A stretch of DNA of 64,000 nucleotides from Limnobacter sp. 130 (GTDB lineage: Bacteria > Pseudomonadota > Gammaproteobacteria > Burkholderiales > Burkholderiaceae_B): positions 62,001 through 126,000 of the forward strand of contig NZ_LR732328.1 in assembly GCF_902506325.1 (NCBI RefSeq), given 5' to 3'. Both the position numbers and the translations under genes were made by a program. The notes below the pieces were generated by a model, which was not told where the DNA came from, did not search any database, and worked only from the letters and a program-made list of their open reading frames with translations. How positions within the stretch are numbered: position 1 is the first letter of the stretch; the number at the start of each line of letters is the position of its first letter. Shown here piece after piece: positions 51,806 through 63,313 of this stretch.

Positions 51806-53659
51806 ATGGACCCGCGCTTACTTCAGTTTTATACCCAGGAACTTGCCCATGTGCGCGACACAGGGGCTGAGTTTGCTGCGCGCTTTCCAAAAATCGCCTC
51901 GCGCCTTGCGATGGATTCGACCGAGGTTCAAGACCCGTATGTAGAAAGGCTGCTTGAGGGGTTTGCATTCCTGACCGCCCGAGTGCAACTTCGGTTGAAC
52001 GAAGAATTCCCGCGCTTCACCGAGCAATTGTTAAACCGCATCAGCCCCAATTTTCTCGCGCCGGTGCCTGCCATGGGTGTGGTTCAGCTCACACCAAACC
52101 ACGGTGATATTGCCTTGAAGAAAGGCATTGAACTTAAAGCGGGTACGGTGTTGCAAAGCCAGGTGGCCAAAGGCATTCAAACACCCTGCAAATTCAGGGT
52201 TGGCCATACGGTCACCTTGTGGCCTTTGGTGGTCAAGGCAATTGAACATGGCCCTTTGAAAGGGCCCGCGCCGAAAATGGCAGGCGGCGTGCATACACGG
52301 TCGGCATTACAGGTCACCCTGACGCATTGCACACAATCCGCACTTTCCGGTTTGCCTTTGGACGAACTCGACTTTCATGTCAGTTGTGGCGATGAATATG
52401 CGTACACCTTGTTTGAAAGGCTGTGCTATCAAACCGTGTCGGTTGGTCTACGCACGCCTGCGCAAAGTAATTGGCAGTGGCTGCCTGCCACCTGTATCAA
52501 AGCAATGGGCTTTGATGAGTCTCAAGCCTTGTTGCCTGCAGATTCAAACCAGTTCAGCGGCATGCGTTTGCTGCAGGAGTTTTTTGCTTTTCCAGCCCGT
52601 TTCCTGTTTTTTCGGGTTCAGGGTTTAAGCCGTTTTTTGGCCACGTGCGAACAGTCAACCTTCGAGCTGACCTTTTGCTTTAACAATGTGAATACCGAGC
52701 TTGACCGGGCAGTCGATGTCGATTCACTGGTCTTGAACTGCACGCCTGTGGTCAATCTGTTCGAGCAAAGTTGTGACAGGGTGCTGCTCGACGAACGTGT
52801 GCATGAAGTGCATGTACAGCCCAATCGAAGCAAGCCTCACGACTTTGAAGTGCACTCGGTATTGAGTGTGCAAGGGTACGGACACAACAAGGTGCAGGAA
52901 GTGCCGCCCCTACACGCCAATTTGAGCAGTGCCGCGCTTGCTCACCGCGATTCACCCCGATATATGCATCGGCGTGCGCCCACCCTGCTGTCTGAGAAAC
53001 AGGTACGGGAGGGCGGTCGTTCCTCTTACTCAGGCAGCGATGTGTACCTGGGCCTCACCTTGCCCACCGGAGAACTGGTCCAAACACATGGCCTTGACCA
53101 ACTCGCCGTACAGGCTTTGTGCACCAATCGTGATTTGCCATTGTTGATGCCGGTTGGGCAAGGTCCCACTGATCTGGTTTGGCCTGGAAATTTGCCGGTA
53201 CAGTCCATTCGATTTTTACGTGGCCCCAGTCGACCGAAAACAGCCATGTACGGCGGGCAAAGTTGCTGGCAATTAATTGAGCACCTGTCTTTGAATTACC
53301 TTGGCCTGGTTGATCAGGAAGCACTGGCGTTGACCCAGTTGCTGGCCTTGCATGCAGACCCGGCGCAGCAAGCTCACCAGCACATCGCCCGCGCCATTGT
53401 GGCGGTTGAATCGCAGCCAACGGTATCGCGTGTTGTCCGTCAGGGAAGGCCGGCAGTGGTGCGTGGCCTGCAAGTCACGTTGACACTCGATGAACTCGCC
53501 CTACAGGGCAGTGGGGTCTTGGTATTGGGCAGCGTGCTGGCCTTCTACCTTGCAGCCCATGTGTCGGTGAACTCATTTGTACAAACCCGGGTGCGTTTGC
53601 AAAGCACAGGGGCAATGTTTGATTTTCCGGCCAGGTCGGGCAACCGGCCCTTGCTGTAG
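51806..53659 (+). CDS. tssF: Type VI secretion baseplate protein TssF
   Basis: A 617-residue protein starting MDPRLLQFYTQELAHVRDTGAEFAARFPKIASRL, the standard TssF opening. The middle has VERLLEGFAFLTARVQLRLNEEFPRFTEQLL, and NRSKPHDFEVHSVLSVQGYG follows near residue 340. TssF, with TssG, forms the baseplate wedge on which the sheath and tube are built. An upstream TTG at 51782 overlaps the tssE stop and is less likely. It is followed 14 bases later by tssG. Confidence 0.93.
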   Translation: MDPRLLQFYTQELAHVRDTGAEFAARFPKIASRLAMDSTEVQDPYVERLLEGFAFLTARVQLRLNEEFPRFTEQLLNRISPNFLAPVPAMGVVQLTPNHGDIALKKGIELKAGTVLQSQVAKGIQTPCKFRVGHTVTLWPLVVKAIEHGPLKGPAPKMAGGVHTRSALQVTLTHCTQSALSGLPLDELDFHVSCGDEYAYTLFERLCYQTVSVGLRTPAQSNWQWLPATCIKAMGFDESQALLPADSNQFSGMRLLQEFFAFPARFLFFRVQGLSRFLATCEQSTFELTFCFNNVNTELDRAVDVDSLVLNCTPVVNLFEQSCDRVLLDERVHEVHVQPNRSKPHDFEVHSVLSVQGYGHNKVQEVPPLHANLSSAALAHRDSPRYMHRRAPTLLSEKQVREGGRSSYSGSDVYLGLTLPTGELVQTHGLDQLAVQALCTNRDLPLLMPVGQGPTDLVWPGNLPVQSIRFLRGPSRPKTAMYGGQSCWQLIEHLSLNYLGLVDQEALALTQLLALHADPAQQAHQHIARAIVAVESQPTVSRVVRQGRPAVVRGLQVTLTLDELALQGSGVLVLGSVLAFYLAAHVSVNSFVQTRVRLQSTGAMFDFPARSGNRPLL

Positions 53660-53673
53660 TCTGGCTTCAGCGC

Positions 53674-54678
53674 ATGAACACGCCCATTCCTCCCGCGCCC
53701 AATTTCTTTGCCTTGTTGCGGCAAATTGAGCATGCCAATTGTGGCAAACCGCTGCTGGGAAAATCATTGCGCCTGCGCGACGACCCCGTGCGTCTGGGCC
53801 AGCGCCCTTTCCTTGATTTTGCCACGCAAGACTTCAAGCGAGAGGAAACCATTCAGGCCGGGCGCCTGGGGGCAGTGCGGAAGCTGTTTGTTCAAAACTT
53901 TGGTTTACTGGGCCCCAACGGCGCTTTGCCCCTGCATTTCACAGAGCATGCGTACACACGTATTCATCAGTGCAATGACCCCACGTTCTCCGAGTTTCTG
54001 GATATTTTTCACCACCGGGCCTATCTGCTTTTTTACAGGGCGTGGGCTGAGTCGCAGCCGCACATTGCGTATCACCGAAGTACTTTCAATCCTTTTGCGC
54101 AGCACCTCAACTGTTTACTTGGGCATGGCGTGTCAAGCAGCTGGGGCCGGGAGGCTTTGCCCACCCATTTCCGTGCAGGGTTGGCGGGGCATTTTACCCG
54201 GCGCACCAAAACCCAGGAAGGTTTGGCCCGCAGCTTGTATGCCTTGACTGGTTTGCCTGTGCGCATTGTTCCGTTTCAAGCGCAGTGGCTGCAATTGCCT
54301 GTGCAGGCGGGTGCCCTGGCGCTTGGGCACGGCGCCATGTTGGGCAGCAAGGTAAGGTGTGCCCAAAGCAAGATCAAAATTGATATAGGCCCTATGGCGT
54401 ATAGCGCTTACACGCAATGGCTGCCAGCCACCGAAGGCCGCATGCGCCTGATACAGGCAAGCCATGCTTACCTGGGGCTGGAGTTCGATTGTGAGTTCGA
54501 GCTTCAAGTGAATCCAGACCAAATTCCACGCGCTCGCCTGAACGGCGGGGCACAACTAGGCCGCACCGCATGGCTTGGTCAAATGCAGATCCACCTGCGC
54601 AAACAGCAACCGGCAACCGTTCGCGTGAAGTGCCCTGCAGTTCCCTCTCATTCTTCTTTGTTCCGGAGTTCTACATGA
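53674..54678 (+). CDS. tssG: Type VI secretion baseplate protein TssG
   Basis: This 334-residue protein has the TssG pattern: PNFFALLRQIEHANCGKP, RLGQRPFLDFATQDF, NFGLLGPNGALPLHFTEHAY, and FLDIFHHRAYLLFYRAWAESQPH. It binds TssF in the baseplate. The stop overlaps the tssH start by four bases (ATGA), tying baseplate production to the recycling ATPase. Confidence 0.93.
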   Translation: MNTPIPPAPNFFALLRQIEHANCGKPLLGKSLRLRDDPVRLGQRPFLDFATQDFKREETIQAGRLGAVRKLFVQNFGLLGPNGALPLHFTEHAYTRIHQCNDPTFSEFLDIFHHRAYLLFYRAWAESQPHIAYHRSTFNPFAQHLNCLLGHGVSSSWGREALPTHFRAGLAGHFTRRTKTQEGLARSLYALTGLPVRIVPFQAQWLQLPVQAGALALGHGAMLGSKVRCAQSKIKIDIGPMAYSAYTQWLPATEGRMRLIQASHAYLGLEFDCEFELQVNPDQIPRARLNGGAQLGRTAWLGQMQIHLRKQQPATVRVKCPAVPSHSSLFRSST

Positions 54679-57335
54679 GCAACATCAGCCGTGTGTCGCT
54701 GTTTGCCAAACTAAATCCCATCGCCTTCAAATCGGTTGAAGGTGCAACAGTGCTTTGCAAACTTCGCGGCAATCCGTACGTTCAACTGACGCATTGGGTG
54801 GCTCAAATTCTTCATCAGGATGACAGCGACTGGCACCACATTCTTCGTCATTTTGAGTTGGACGTGGGCATGGTACTGGCCGATGTTCAGCGTGCCCTCG
54901 AGCGCCAGCCCGGCGGTGCACAAGGTATTTCCGATCTCTCGGAATCAATTACCAATGCAGTGGAACGGGCCTGGGTGTACGCATCGCTTCTGTATGGGGC
55001 ACAGAAGGTGCGCACAGGCCATGTGCTGCTTGCTTTGTTGAAAACCGATTTTTTGTTGCCAGAATTGCTGAGAATTTCACCCCGCTTCAAAGAAATTCCA
55101 GAGGCTGTACTCAGCGAAAACTTTGCACACCTTGTTGAGCATTCTGCCGAGCAGGCACTGTTGAATGTCGACTTGCCGCAGGGTGCAGTACCCGGCGAAG
55201 CCAGCGGGGCCATGCATGCCGCCCAGCTTGGCGGCGAAGAGGCCTTGGCCCGTTACACCGTTGATCTCACCGGGAAGGCGCGCAATGGTGAAATTGACCC
55301 GGTGTGTGGGCGCGAACTCGAAGTGCGGCAAATCATTGACATTCTTCTTCGCCGACGGCAAAACAATCCGCTGATTACCGGGGAAGCAGGGGTGGGTAAA
55401 ACAGCGGTGGTGGAAGGGTTTGCCCTGCAAGTGGTGGCCGGTGAGGTTCCACCTGCCTTGCAAGGGGTGCGCGTGTTGACCCTCGACTTGGGTTTGTTGC
55501 AGGCTGGCGCATCCATGAAAGGCGAGTTTGAGCAGCGACTCCGCCAAGTGATTGACGAAATACAGGCCAGCGAGCAAAGCACCATTTTGTTTATTGATGA
55601 AGTGCACACACTGGTGGGGGCGGGCGGTAATCAGGGAACGGGCGACGCTGCCAATTTGCTCAAACCCGCGTTGGCGCGCGGCACATTAAGAACCATTGGT
55701 GCGACCACCTGGGCGGAGTACAAAAAGTACATCGAGAAAGACCCGGCGCTCACTCGTCGTTTTCAGGTGGTGCAAGTCGAAGAACCCTCCGAGGCCAAGG
55801 GCATTGACATGCTGCGCGGGCTGGCTCAAGCCATGCAGGCTCACCACGGCGTTTTTCTGCTGGATGAAGCAGTGCAGGCCGCCGTCAGGTTGTCGCATCG
55901 CTACATTCCTGCAAGGCAATTGCCGGACAAGGCGATCAGTCTTCTTGACACCGCCTGCGCACGGGTGGCTGTTTCGCAGCATGCCATACCTGCACCCATT
56001 GAGTTGATTCAGAATAAATTACAGGCCTTGCAGATTGAATGCGCAGCCATCAACAAGGAATCGGTTTTTGGACAAGAGCATTCCATTCGTCTGGCTGAAA
56101 TTGAGGCGAACCAGACAACGCTGGCTGTTGAACTTGAGCAGTTGAAGGCGCAATGGGCCAATGAAAAACAGATTTTGACTGCGCTCCAAAACTTGCGCCT
56201 TGAAATGGAAAAGGCCAGTGACTTAAACGCCGAGCCCACGCAGGCCACGCTTGCGAAGTTGAAATTGCTCGAATGCGAAATCAAAACCTTGCAGGGCGAG
56301 AAGCCGATGATTCACCCGCAGGTGGATGCGCAGTGTGTGGCCGGTGTGGTGGCAGACTGGACTGGCATTCCCGTGGGGCGCATGGTGCGCAACGAAATTG
56401 AAAATGTATTGAACCTGGCCCACGGTTTGGGAGCACGAATTGTGGGTCAGCCCCATGCGCTGGACACCATTGCACGCCGTATTCAAACGAATCGCGCTGG
56501 CCTCGATGATCCCAACAAACCAGTGGGCGTGTTCATGTTGGCGGGCACATCGGGTGTGGGAAAAACTGAAACCGCATTGGCACTGGCCGAGAATTTGTAT
56601 GGTGGGGAGCACAACGTAATCACCATCAACATGAGCGAATATCAGGAAGCACACACAGTGTCTTCACTGAAAGGTGCACCACCCGGTTATGTGGGGTATG
56701 GGGAAGGCGGCGTGTTGACCGAGGCTGTACGCCGTAAACCTTATAGCGTGGTGTTGCTGGATGAAGTCGAGAAAGCCCACCCCGATGTCCATGAACTGTT
56801 TTTTCAGGTGTTTGACAAAGGCTGGATGGAAGACGGAGAAGGGCGCCGAATTGATTTTCGCAATACGCTGATCTTGCTGACCACCAATGTGGGAACCCGG
56901 GAATTAATGGCACTTTGCAAAGCGGGTTTGAGCACCGAAAAAATGCCCGCACCCGAGGAACTCGTTCAAGCTTTGCGGGCACCCATGTTGCAAGTGTTTC
57001 CACCGGCTTTGCTAGGGCGACTCGACGTGGTGCCGTATTACCCGCTTTCCAGCGCGATACTCGCCGACATTGTTCGCTTGCAGTTGAACCGAATCCAGCA
57101 ACGCATTGCCAGTACGCACCGAATGGCTGTTCATATTGATGACTCGGTCATCGATCGCATTGTGATGCGCTGTAACGAGGCTGATTCGGGCGGGCGCATG
57201 GTGGGCACTATTTTAAGCAACACCTTGCTGCCCACGGTGAGCCGCCAGTTGTTGCAGGCCACTTTGCAGGGCAAACCGGTGACCACATTGAGTATCAGTA
57301 CAGATGGCCAGGAATTCATTTATCACTACGAATAA
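54675..57335 (+). CDS. tssH: Type VI secretion AAA+ ATPase TssH (ClpV)
   Basis: This 886-residue ClpB-like ATPase disassembles contracted sheaths. After an N-terminal repeat domain come AAA+ module 1 (Walker A GEAGVGKT near residue 235, Walker [13 protein letters not shown]) and a coiled middle region. AAA+ module 2 follows, with Walker [11 protein letters not shown] near 622 and Walker [37 protein letters not shown] is the usual start; a longer upstream frame overlaps tssG heavily. Its last 32 bases overlap the next gene. Confidence 0.95.
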   Translation: MSNISRVSLFAKLNPIAFKSVEGATVLCKLRGNPYVQLTHWVAQILHQDDSDWHHILRHFELDVGMVLADVQRALERQPGGAQGISDLSESITNAVERAWVYASLLYGAQKVRTGHVLLALLKTDFLLPELLRISPRFKEIPEAVLSENFAHLVEHSAEQALLNVDLPQGAVPGEASGAMHAAQLGGEEALARYTVDLTGKARNGEIDPVCGRELEVRQIIDILLRRRQNNPLITGEAGVGKTAVVEGFALQVVAGEVPPALQGVRVLTLDLGLLQAGASMKGEFEQRLRQVIDEIQASEQSTILFIDEVHTLVGAGGNQGTGDAANLLKPALARGTLRTIGATTWAEYKKYIEKDPALTRRFQVVQVEEPSEAKGIDMLRGLAQAMQAHHGVFLLDEAVQAAVRLSHRYIPARQLPDKAISLLDTACARVAVSQHAIPAPIELIQNKLQALQIECAAINKESVFGQEHSIRLAEIEANQTTLAVELEQLKAQWANEKQILTALQNLRLEMEKASDLNAEPTQATLAKLKLLECEIKTLQGEKPMIHPQVDAQCVAGVVADWTGIPVGRMVRNEIENVLNLAHGLGARIVGQPHALDTIARRIQTNRAGLDDPNKPVGVFMLAGTSGVGKTETALALAENLYGGEHNVITINMSEYQEAHTVSSLKGAPPGYVGYGEGGVLTEAVRRKPYSVVLLDEVEKAHPDVHELFFQVFDKGWMEDGEGRRIDFRNTLILLTTNVGTRELMALCKAGLSTEKMPAPEELVQALRAPMLQVFPPALLGRLDVVPYYPLSSAILADIVRLQLNRIQQRIASTHRMAVHIDDSVIDRIVMRCNEADSGGRMVGTILSNTLLPTVSRQLLQATLQGKPVTTLSISTDGQEFIYHYE

Positions 57336-58731
57336 TTTGAAACATTCACCGGGGCGGCGAAGCGCACTGCAAACCTTGTTGGGTTTGGCGGGTGTGTTGT
57401 CGGCTGCGCCATTTGTTGTTCGGTGGCAATCAGCACAGGCTGCAACCCCCGCTGCGCCTTACACACACCGGCTTGCTTTGTTGATCGGCAATGGTGACTA
57501 CCCGGTTCCGCATGATTTGCCACCCATTCACAAAAATGTGATGGACCTTGGCGAGGCTTTGGCTTATCGGGGGTTTGATGTCACTCAGGCCATGAACCTG
57601 GATGAAAACAGCCTGCAAATTACAGTGAACGAGTTTGTGAAACGGGTGGCGCAAGCGCCTGCGGACGCGGTTACTTTGTTTTATTACGCAGGCCACGGTT
57701 TGCAGGTGGATTCCAACAATTTGCTGCTGGGTTCAGGGGCCAACCCCACTGCACCGCGCCGTGATTTGCTGGCGCGCTCACTGGTGTTGCAACAAAAATT
57801 GCTGGCCGCTTTGCCACCCAAGCCCGAGGCATTGAACATCACTGTGATCGATGCTTGCAGAACTGATCTGCGCAACGCACTGGGCGATGGCGAGGGTTTG
57901 AATCAGGTTGAGGCCTCTGTGGGCAGCCTGGTGTGTTTTTCAACAGGCGCAGGCAAGCCTGCGGTGTCGCCGGCCAGTGCGGACCAGAACACGTTTTACA
58001 CGGCAGCTTTGGTGAAGTTGCTTCGCGAATCGGCAGGGCATATTACATTCAATGACTTGTTTCGAATGGTGAAAGAGGAAGTAGAAACCACCATGCTGAC
58101 GCATCCGCTTGCCGCAATTCGGCGTTTGGCTCAAAAACCGTTTATTGCCGACAATGTCCGCGTGCAAGTTCCATTAATGGTGGCTTCTGCAGTGTCCGGT
58201 GGGCCAGTGGCACCGCGCATGTTGCCCGAAGAGGAGGCCGCTTGGCAGGCCATTCAAGCCACACAGTGGCCTGTCGATCTGCTTCGGCTGTGCAAGTCTT
58301 TTCTGGAAACTTACCCGGACAGCATTCAGGCCCGATCTGTCCTGGTTTATCAGGTGGGTGCGTTGCAGGCGCTCACCGTGTTGCGCCACAAAGAGGTGAA
58401 ACTGTTCAAAACCAGTTTTGTGTTGCCTGAGCCTTTGCCCACCTCGCAACAAGCGGACGGCAATGCAGATTTGAACCGGGCTGCGCGTGGCGACAAAGAC
58501 GCGGCTGCCCGAATTGCCCGCTTGTACCGCGGGTTGGGTGGCGGGCAGGCGCAATTGCGTTACCTGGGTTGGTTACAGTACGCCGGTGGGTTGGGCAATG
58601 GCATTGCCAGCTACGAGTTGGCCCTGTACTACCGTGAAGTGGCGCAGCCCCTGTTGGCTGCTCAGGCCGAGGCGCGGGCGCAGCAACTGGGTTATTCCCC
58701 GCCCCGTGCTTTGGGGCATGCGCGCAAATAG
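57304..58731 (+). CDS. Exported caspase-like (peptidase C14) protein
   Basis: A 475-residue protein with a signal-like N-terminus carrying twin Arg (PGRRSALQTLLGLAG) and a hydrophobic core, so Tat export is likely. The p20 caspase domain shows RLALLIGNGDYP, the catalytic His131 in YYAGHGL and Cys185 in VIDACRTD. The C-terminal 150 residues have helical, Sel1-like features (YELALYYREVAQPLLAAQ). It is the last gene of the T6SS block, overlapping tssH. A TTG at 57337 is an alternative start. Metacaspase-like enzymes cleave after basic residues; the substrate here is unknown. Confidence 0.82.
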   Translation: MARNSFITTNNLKHSPGRRSALQTLLGLAGVLSAAPFVVRWQSAQAATPAAPYTHRLALLIGNGDYPVPHDLPPIHKNVMDLGEALAYRGFDVTQAMNLDENSLQITVNEFVKRVAQAPADAVTLFYYAGHGLQVDSNNLLLGSGANPTAPRRDLLARSLVLQQKLLAALPPKPEALNITVIDACRTDLRNALGDGEGLNQVEASVGSLVCFSTGAGKPAVSPASADQNTFYTAALVKLLRESAGHITFNDLFRMVKEEVETTMLTHPLAAIRRLAQKPFIADNVRVQVPLMVASAVSGGPVAPRMLPEEEAAWQAIQATQWPVDLLRLCKSFLETYPDSIQARSVLVYQVGALQALTVLRHKEVKLFKTSFVLPEPLPTSQQADGNADLNRAARGDKDAAARIARLYRGLGGGQAQLRYLGWLQYAGGLGNGIASYELALYYREVAQPLLAAQAEARAQQLGYSPPRALGHARK

Positions 58732-58812
58732 GTGGGCCTTTCCCGCTTTTTTTGAGGTTTCACCTGCGGCACAAAAGTTCACAATGGTAGCAAGTGAAAA
58801 AGGAACCTTAAA

Positions 58813-59457
58813 ATGATCCGCCCTGTTTTTAACTGGATTACCCTGGCCTTGCTGGCGGGTTTGTTGGTGGCTTGTAACCCGCGTACCAATTTGAATGAAG
58901 ACAATTTGCTCAAGGGTGCAAGGGCTGAAACCTTTATATTGAGCCATGGTGCCTTGTGCGCCCGTTTGCCCAGTCCGGAAGCGATTGAGCAGTATGCACG
59001 CGACCAGGTGCCAGCCAACAGTGCGGTGGCCCGTGAGGTGAAGGCTTGGGATTTGTCGGGTTTGCTGGATATTTTTCAAACCCGCGATGGCCGCTGGGTG
59101 ATCATGCCCTCAAGTGGCCTGAAGAAGCTGGAAGGCGTGCACTTCAGGCAAGGGCCGCAAGGTGACAACGAGGCCTTGTGCTTTGGCCGGCTCTGGGTTG
59201 AAAAAACAGTGGATTACATTCAGAACAAACCGTTTGGGCAGGAAGATGCCGTGTCTGCCCGGTTCGAGGCCAGCCTGAAAGACGCCCACATGTTGAACCA
59301 CTTCAAGAACCTGAAGGTGGAGTCGTTTGACCCAACTGTGTTCACCTTGAGTACCGGCACGGCAGTGGCGGGTACCTTGCAGCCCAGCTTTGTTATCGAA
59401 ATGGCACTTCGCCCCACTCACACTGGCTGGTATTTGGCCAAGAACGGGGCGAATTAA
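58813..59457 (+). CDS. Lipoprotein of unknown function
   Basis: This 214-residue protein has a signal peptide with lipobox LVAC at residue 21 (LLAGLLVACNPR). The mature chain is mixed alpha/beta, with VPANSAVAREVKAWDLSGLLDIFQTRDGRWVIMPSSGL and TGTAVAGTLQPSFVIEMAL. No conserved catalytic motif is recognised. It lies 81 bases after the caspase gene and upstream of hslR. An envelope role is likely; the family is not recognised. Confidence 0.65.
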   Translation: MIRPVFNWITLALLAGLLVACNPRTNLNEDNLLKGARAETFILSHGALCARLPSPEAIEQYARDQVPANSAVAREVKAWDLSGLLDIFQTRDGRWVIMPSSGLKKLEGVHFRQGPQGDNEALCFGRLWVEKTVDYIQNKPFGQEDAVSARFEASLKDAHMLNHFKNLKVESFDPTVFTLSTGTAVAGTLQPSFVIEMALRPTHTGWYLAKNGAN

Positions 59458-59499
59458 GGGCATAATTTCCTGACCAATGCCGTCGCCGGGCATAATTTC
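59458..59499 (+). repeat. 12-bp direct repeat containing CATAAT between the lipoprotein gene and hslR
   Basis: GGGCATAATTTC occurs at 59458-59469 and again at 59488-59499, exactly 30 bases apart. Each copy contains a CATAAT similar to a -10 element, so the pair may mark two promoters or a short duplication. The second copy ends 12 bases before the hslR start. Confidence 0.4.
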
Positions 59500-59511
59500 G
59501 ATGGAGTTACT

Positions 59512-59967
59512 TTGAGTCGCAGTAAAAACAGAAGCCCTGAACCCGCAAAAACGCCCAATGGCAAAACCGACTTTTCAGCGCCGGGAGCCAAGGTGCGAAT
59601 TGACAAATGGTTGTGGGCTGCCCGTTTTTTCAAAACCCGTTCGCTGGCCACCGAGGTGGTGGAGGGTGGCAAGGTGAAATGCAACGATGAGCGTGTAAAG
59701 CCAGCTTATGGCGTGCAGGTGGGTGACGTGCTCACCGTGCCAGTGGGTTGGGACGACATGGTGCTGGTGGTGAAAGGCTTGGGCGACAAGCGGGGCAGTG
59801 CCACCATTGCTCAAGGCCTTTACGAGGAAACCATGGACAGTGCCAAAAAGCGCGCTGAGCGCGCGGCAAACCGCAAGTTGATAAAAGACCCTGCACTGGA
59901 AATCAAGGCGCGACCCACGAAAAGAGACCGCCGCGTGATGGATGACTTTAAATGGGGTGAGGAATAG
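59512..59967 (+). CDS. hslR: RNA-binding S4 domain protein HslR (heat shock protein 15)
   Basis: This 151-residue protein has an S4 RNA-binding domain near residues 28-75: VRIDKWLWAARFFKTRSLATEVVEGGKVKCNDERVKPAYGVQVGDVLTV. The tail is basic, with KARPTKRDRR. HslR binds the free 50S subunit carrying a nascent chain and helps recycle stalled ribosomes. The TTG at 59512 with GGAG upstream is the best start; the ATG at 59500 reads into a stop within four codons. It ends 10 bases before the convergent thioredoxin gene. Confidence 0.9.
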   Translation: MSRSKNRSPEPAKTPNGKTDFSAPGAKVRIDKWLWAARFFKTRSLATEVVEGGKVKCNDERVKPAYGVQVGDVLTVPVGWDDMVLVVKGLGDKRGSATIAQGLYEETMDSAKKRAERAANRKLIKDPALEIKARPTKRDRRVMDDFKWGEE

Positions 59968-59976
59968 GTGGGCCGG

Positions 59977-60468
59977 TTAAACTTTTTCGGCCAGTGATTT
60001 TTCAATTAATGCATGCAAGGCCGCGAAATCAGGTTCGCCCACATAGGTCTTGATAATTTGGCCCTTGCGGTTGATCACGTAGGTGGTGGGCGTAATTTTT
60101 ACGTCGTGAAAAGCCTTGGCAATCTTGCCGTTCACGTCGAGTGCAACATCAAATGGCAACTTGCGCGTTTCTGCGAAATTCACCACATAGTCGGGGCGGT
60201 CATAGCTCATCGCCACGGCAATTGTTTTGAAGCCTTGGTCTTTGTACTTGTTGTAGGTGTCAACAATGTCCGGCATTTCTTTCACACAAGTGGTGCAGCT
60301 GGTCGCCCAAAAATTCACCAGCATGACCTGGCCTTGGTAATCAGCAGGGGCAATGGTTTTGCCTTCGATGGTCACGTAACTGACCTGCGGCGCGTTGTCG
60401 CCCCCGCAGGCGGCCAGCACGCTGACCACTGCAAGGGTTGATAGCAGAGAAAGAATTTTCTTGAACAT
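59977..60468 (-). CDS. TlpA/ResA-type thioredoxin lipoprotein
   Basis: This 163-residue protein has a signal peptide with a lipobox (VLAAC, Cys21) and a thioredoxin fold. The active site is WATSCTTC (Cys58 and Cys61), followed by the cis-Pro loop ITPTTYVI and the C-terminal KTYVGEPDF. It is expected to reduce or exchange disulfides on the periplasmic side, for example in cytochrome maturation. The start ATG is at 60468, and it is followed upstream by the BON gene after 24 bases, in an operon-like block. Confidence 0.88.
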   Translation of the reverse strand: MFKKILSLLSTLAVVSVLAACGGDNAPQVSYVTIEGKTIAPADYQGQVMLVNFWATSCTTCVKEMPDIVDTYNKYKDQGFKTIAVAMSYDRPDYVVNFAETRKLPFDVALDVNGKIAKAFHDVKITPTTYVINRKGQIIKTYVGEPDFAALHALIEKSLAEKV

Positions 60469-60492
60469 TGCTCGTTTTTTCAGGGTTGCTGA

Positions 60493-62352
<1,860 letters not shown>

Positions 62353-62354
<2 letters not shown>

Positions 62355-63279
62355 GCAGAATGCCGGTGAAGAAAATGGGGTGAAGGATGCTGTGAATTCT
62401 GACGCGAGTTCAGGAACGGGGCGTGAACCTTCCCTCTATGTGGTGGCAACCCCCATCGGCAATATGGGTGATTTAAGCCTTCGGGCCCGCGCCGTATTGG
62501 AGCAGGTGGATCGCATTGCAGCTGAAGACACCCGCAACACGGCCCGCATGCTGGATTCCCTGGGGATCCGGAAGCCGCTGATGGCTCACCACGCCCACAA
62601 TGAACGCGAGAGCGCACAGGGCGTTTTGGCCTGTTTGCAGCGGGGCGAATCGGTGGCTTTGGTGAGCGATGCAGGCACCCCGGCTGTGTCGGATCCCGGT
62701 GCGGTGGTGGTTCGCTGTGTGGCCGAGGCCGGTTTTACGGTGGTGCCGGTGCCAGGCGCCAGCAGCGTGTTGGCAGTGATTGCTGCCAGCGGGCTTGTGG
62801 ATGGCCACTTTACCTTTCGTGGCTTCTTGCCCGCAAAAGGCAAGAACCGACTGGATGATTTGAAACAATGGCTGGCTTGCCCCGAACCACAGATTATTTT
62901 TGAAGCACCCCATCGCGTGCTCCAATTGGTGGATGATCTTGAAGGCTTGGACATGGGGGGGCGCGACATGTGCGCTGGCCGTGAGTTGACCAAGCAATTT
63001 GAAACCTTTTACCGCGGCAGCGGTGAGTCGGTGTTTGAACAGGTGCGGCAAGACTCGAATGCCGAGCGTGGTGAGTGGGCGTGGGTAATCGCGGCAAACC
63101 CGGTTTCTGGTCAGGCGGCTGAAATTGCTCAGGCCAGTGCAGATTTGGACACTTGGCTGAAACTGTTGATGGCCGAATTGCCTTTGAAAACTGCGGTGGC
63201 GGTGGTGGTGAAGGCCACGGGATTCGCCAAGAATACTGTGTACAACAGGGCGCTGGAATTAAAAGAAGGACGGCAATAA
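62353..63279 (+). CDS. rsmI: 16S rRNA (cytidine(1402)-2'-O)-methyltransferase RsmI
   Basis: A 308-residue tetrapyrrole-methylase-fold enzyme that methylates the 2'-O of C1402 in 16S rRNA using S-adenosylmethionine. Diagnostic stretches are SLYVVATPIGNMGDLSLRARAVLEQVDRIAAEDTRNTARML, VALVSDAGTPAVSDPG, VVPVPGASSVLAVIAASG and FEAPHRVLQLVDDL. The start ATG at 62353 gives a short variable lead before SLYVVATPIG; a later start is possible. It is divergent from yraN with the two start codons overlapping. A terminator hairpin follows the stop. Confidence 0.92.
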
Positions 63280-63282
63280 AAA

Positions 63283-63300
63283 GCCAGCCCGAAGGCTGGC
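63283..63300 (-). terminator. Rho-independent terminator of the right-edge repeat gene
   Basis: GCCAGCC-cgaa-GGCTGGC forms a 7-bp GC-rich stem with a tetraloop. Read on the minus strand, the stem is followed by TTTTTA, so it terminates the repeat-protein gene whose stop is at 63314. On the plus strand it lies three bases after the rsmI stop and could also act there, although without a T tract. Confidence 0.8.
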
Positions 63301-63313
63301 CAAAACCACTGAA

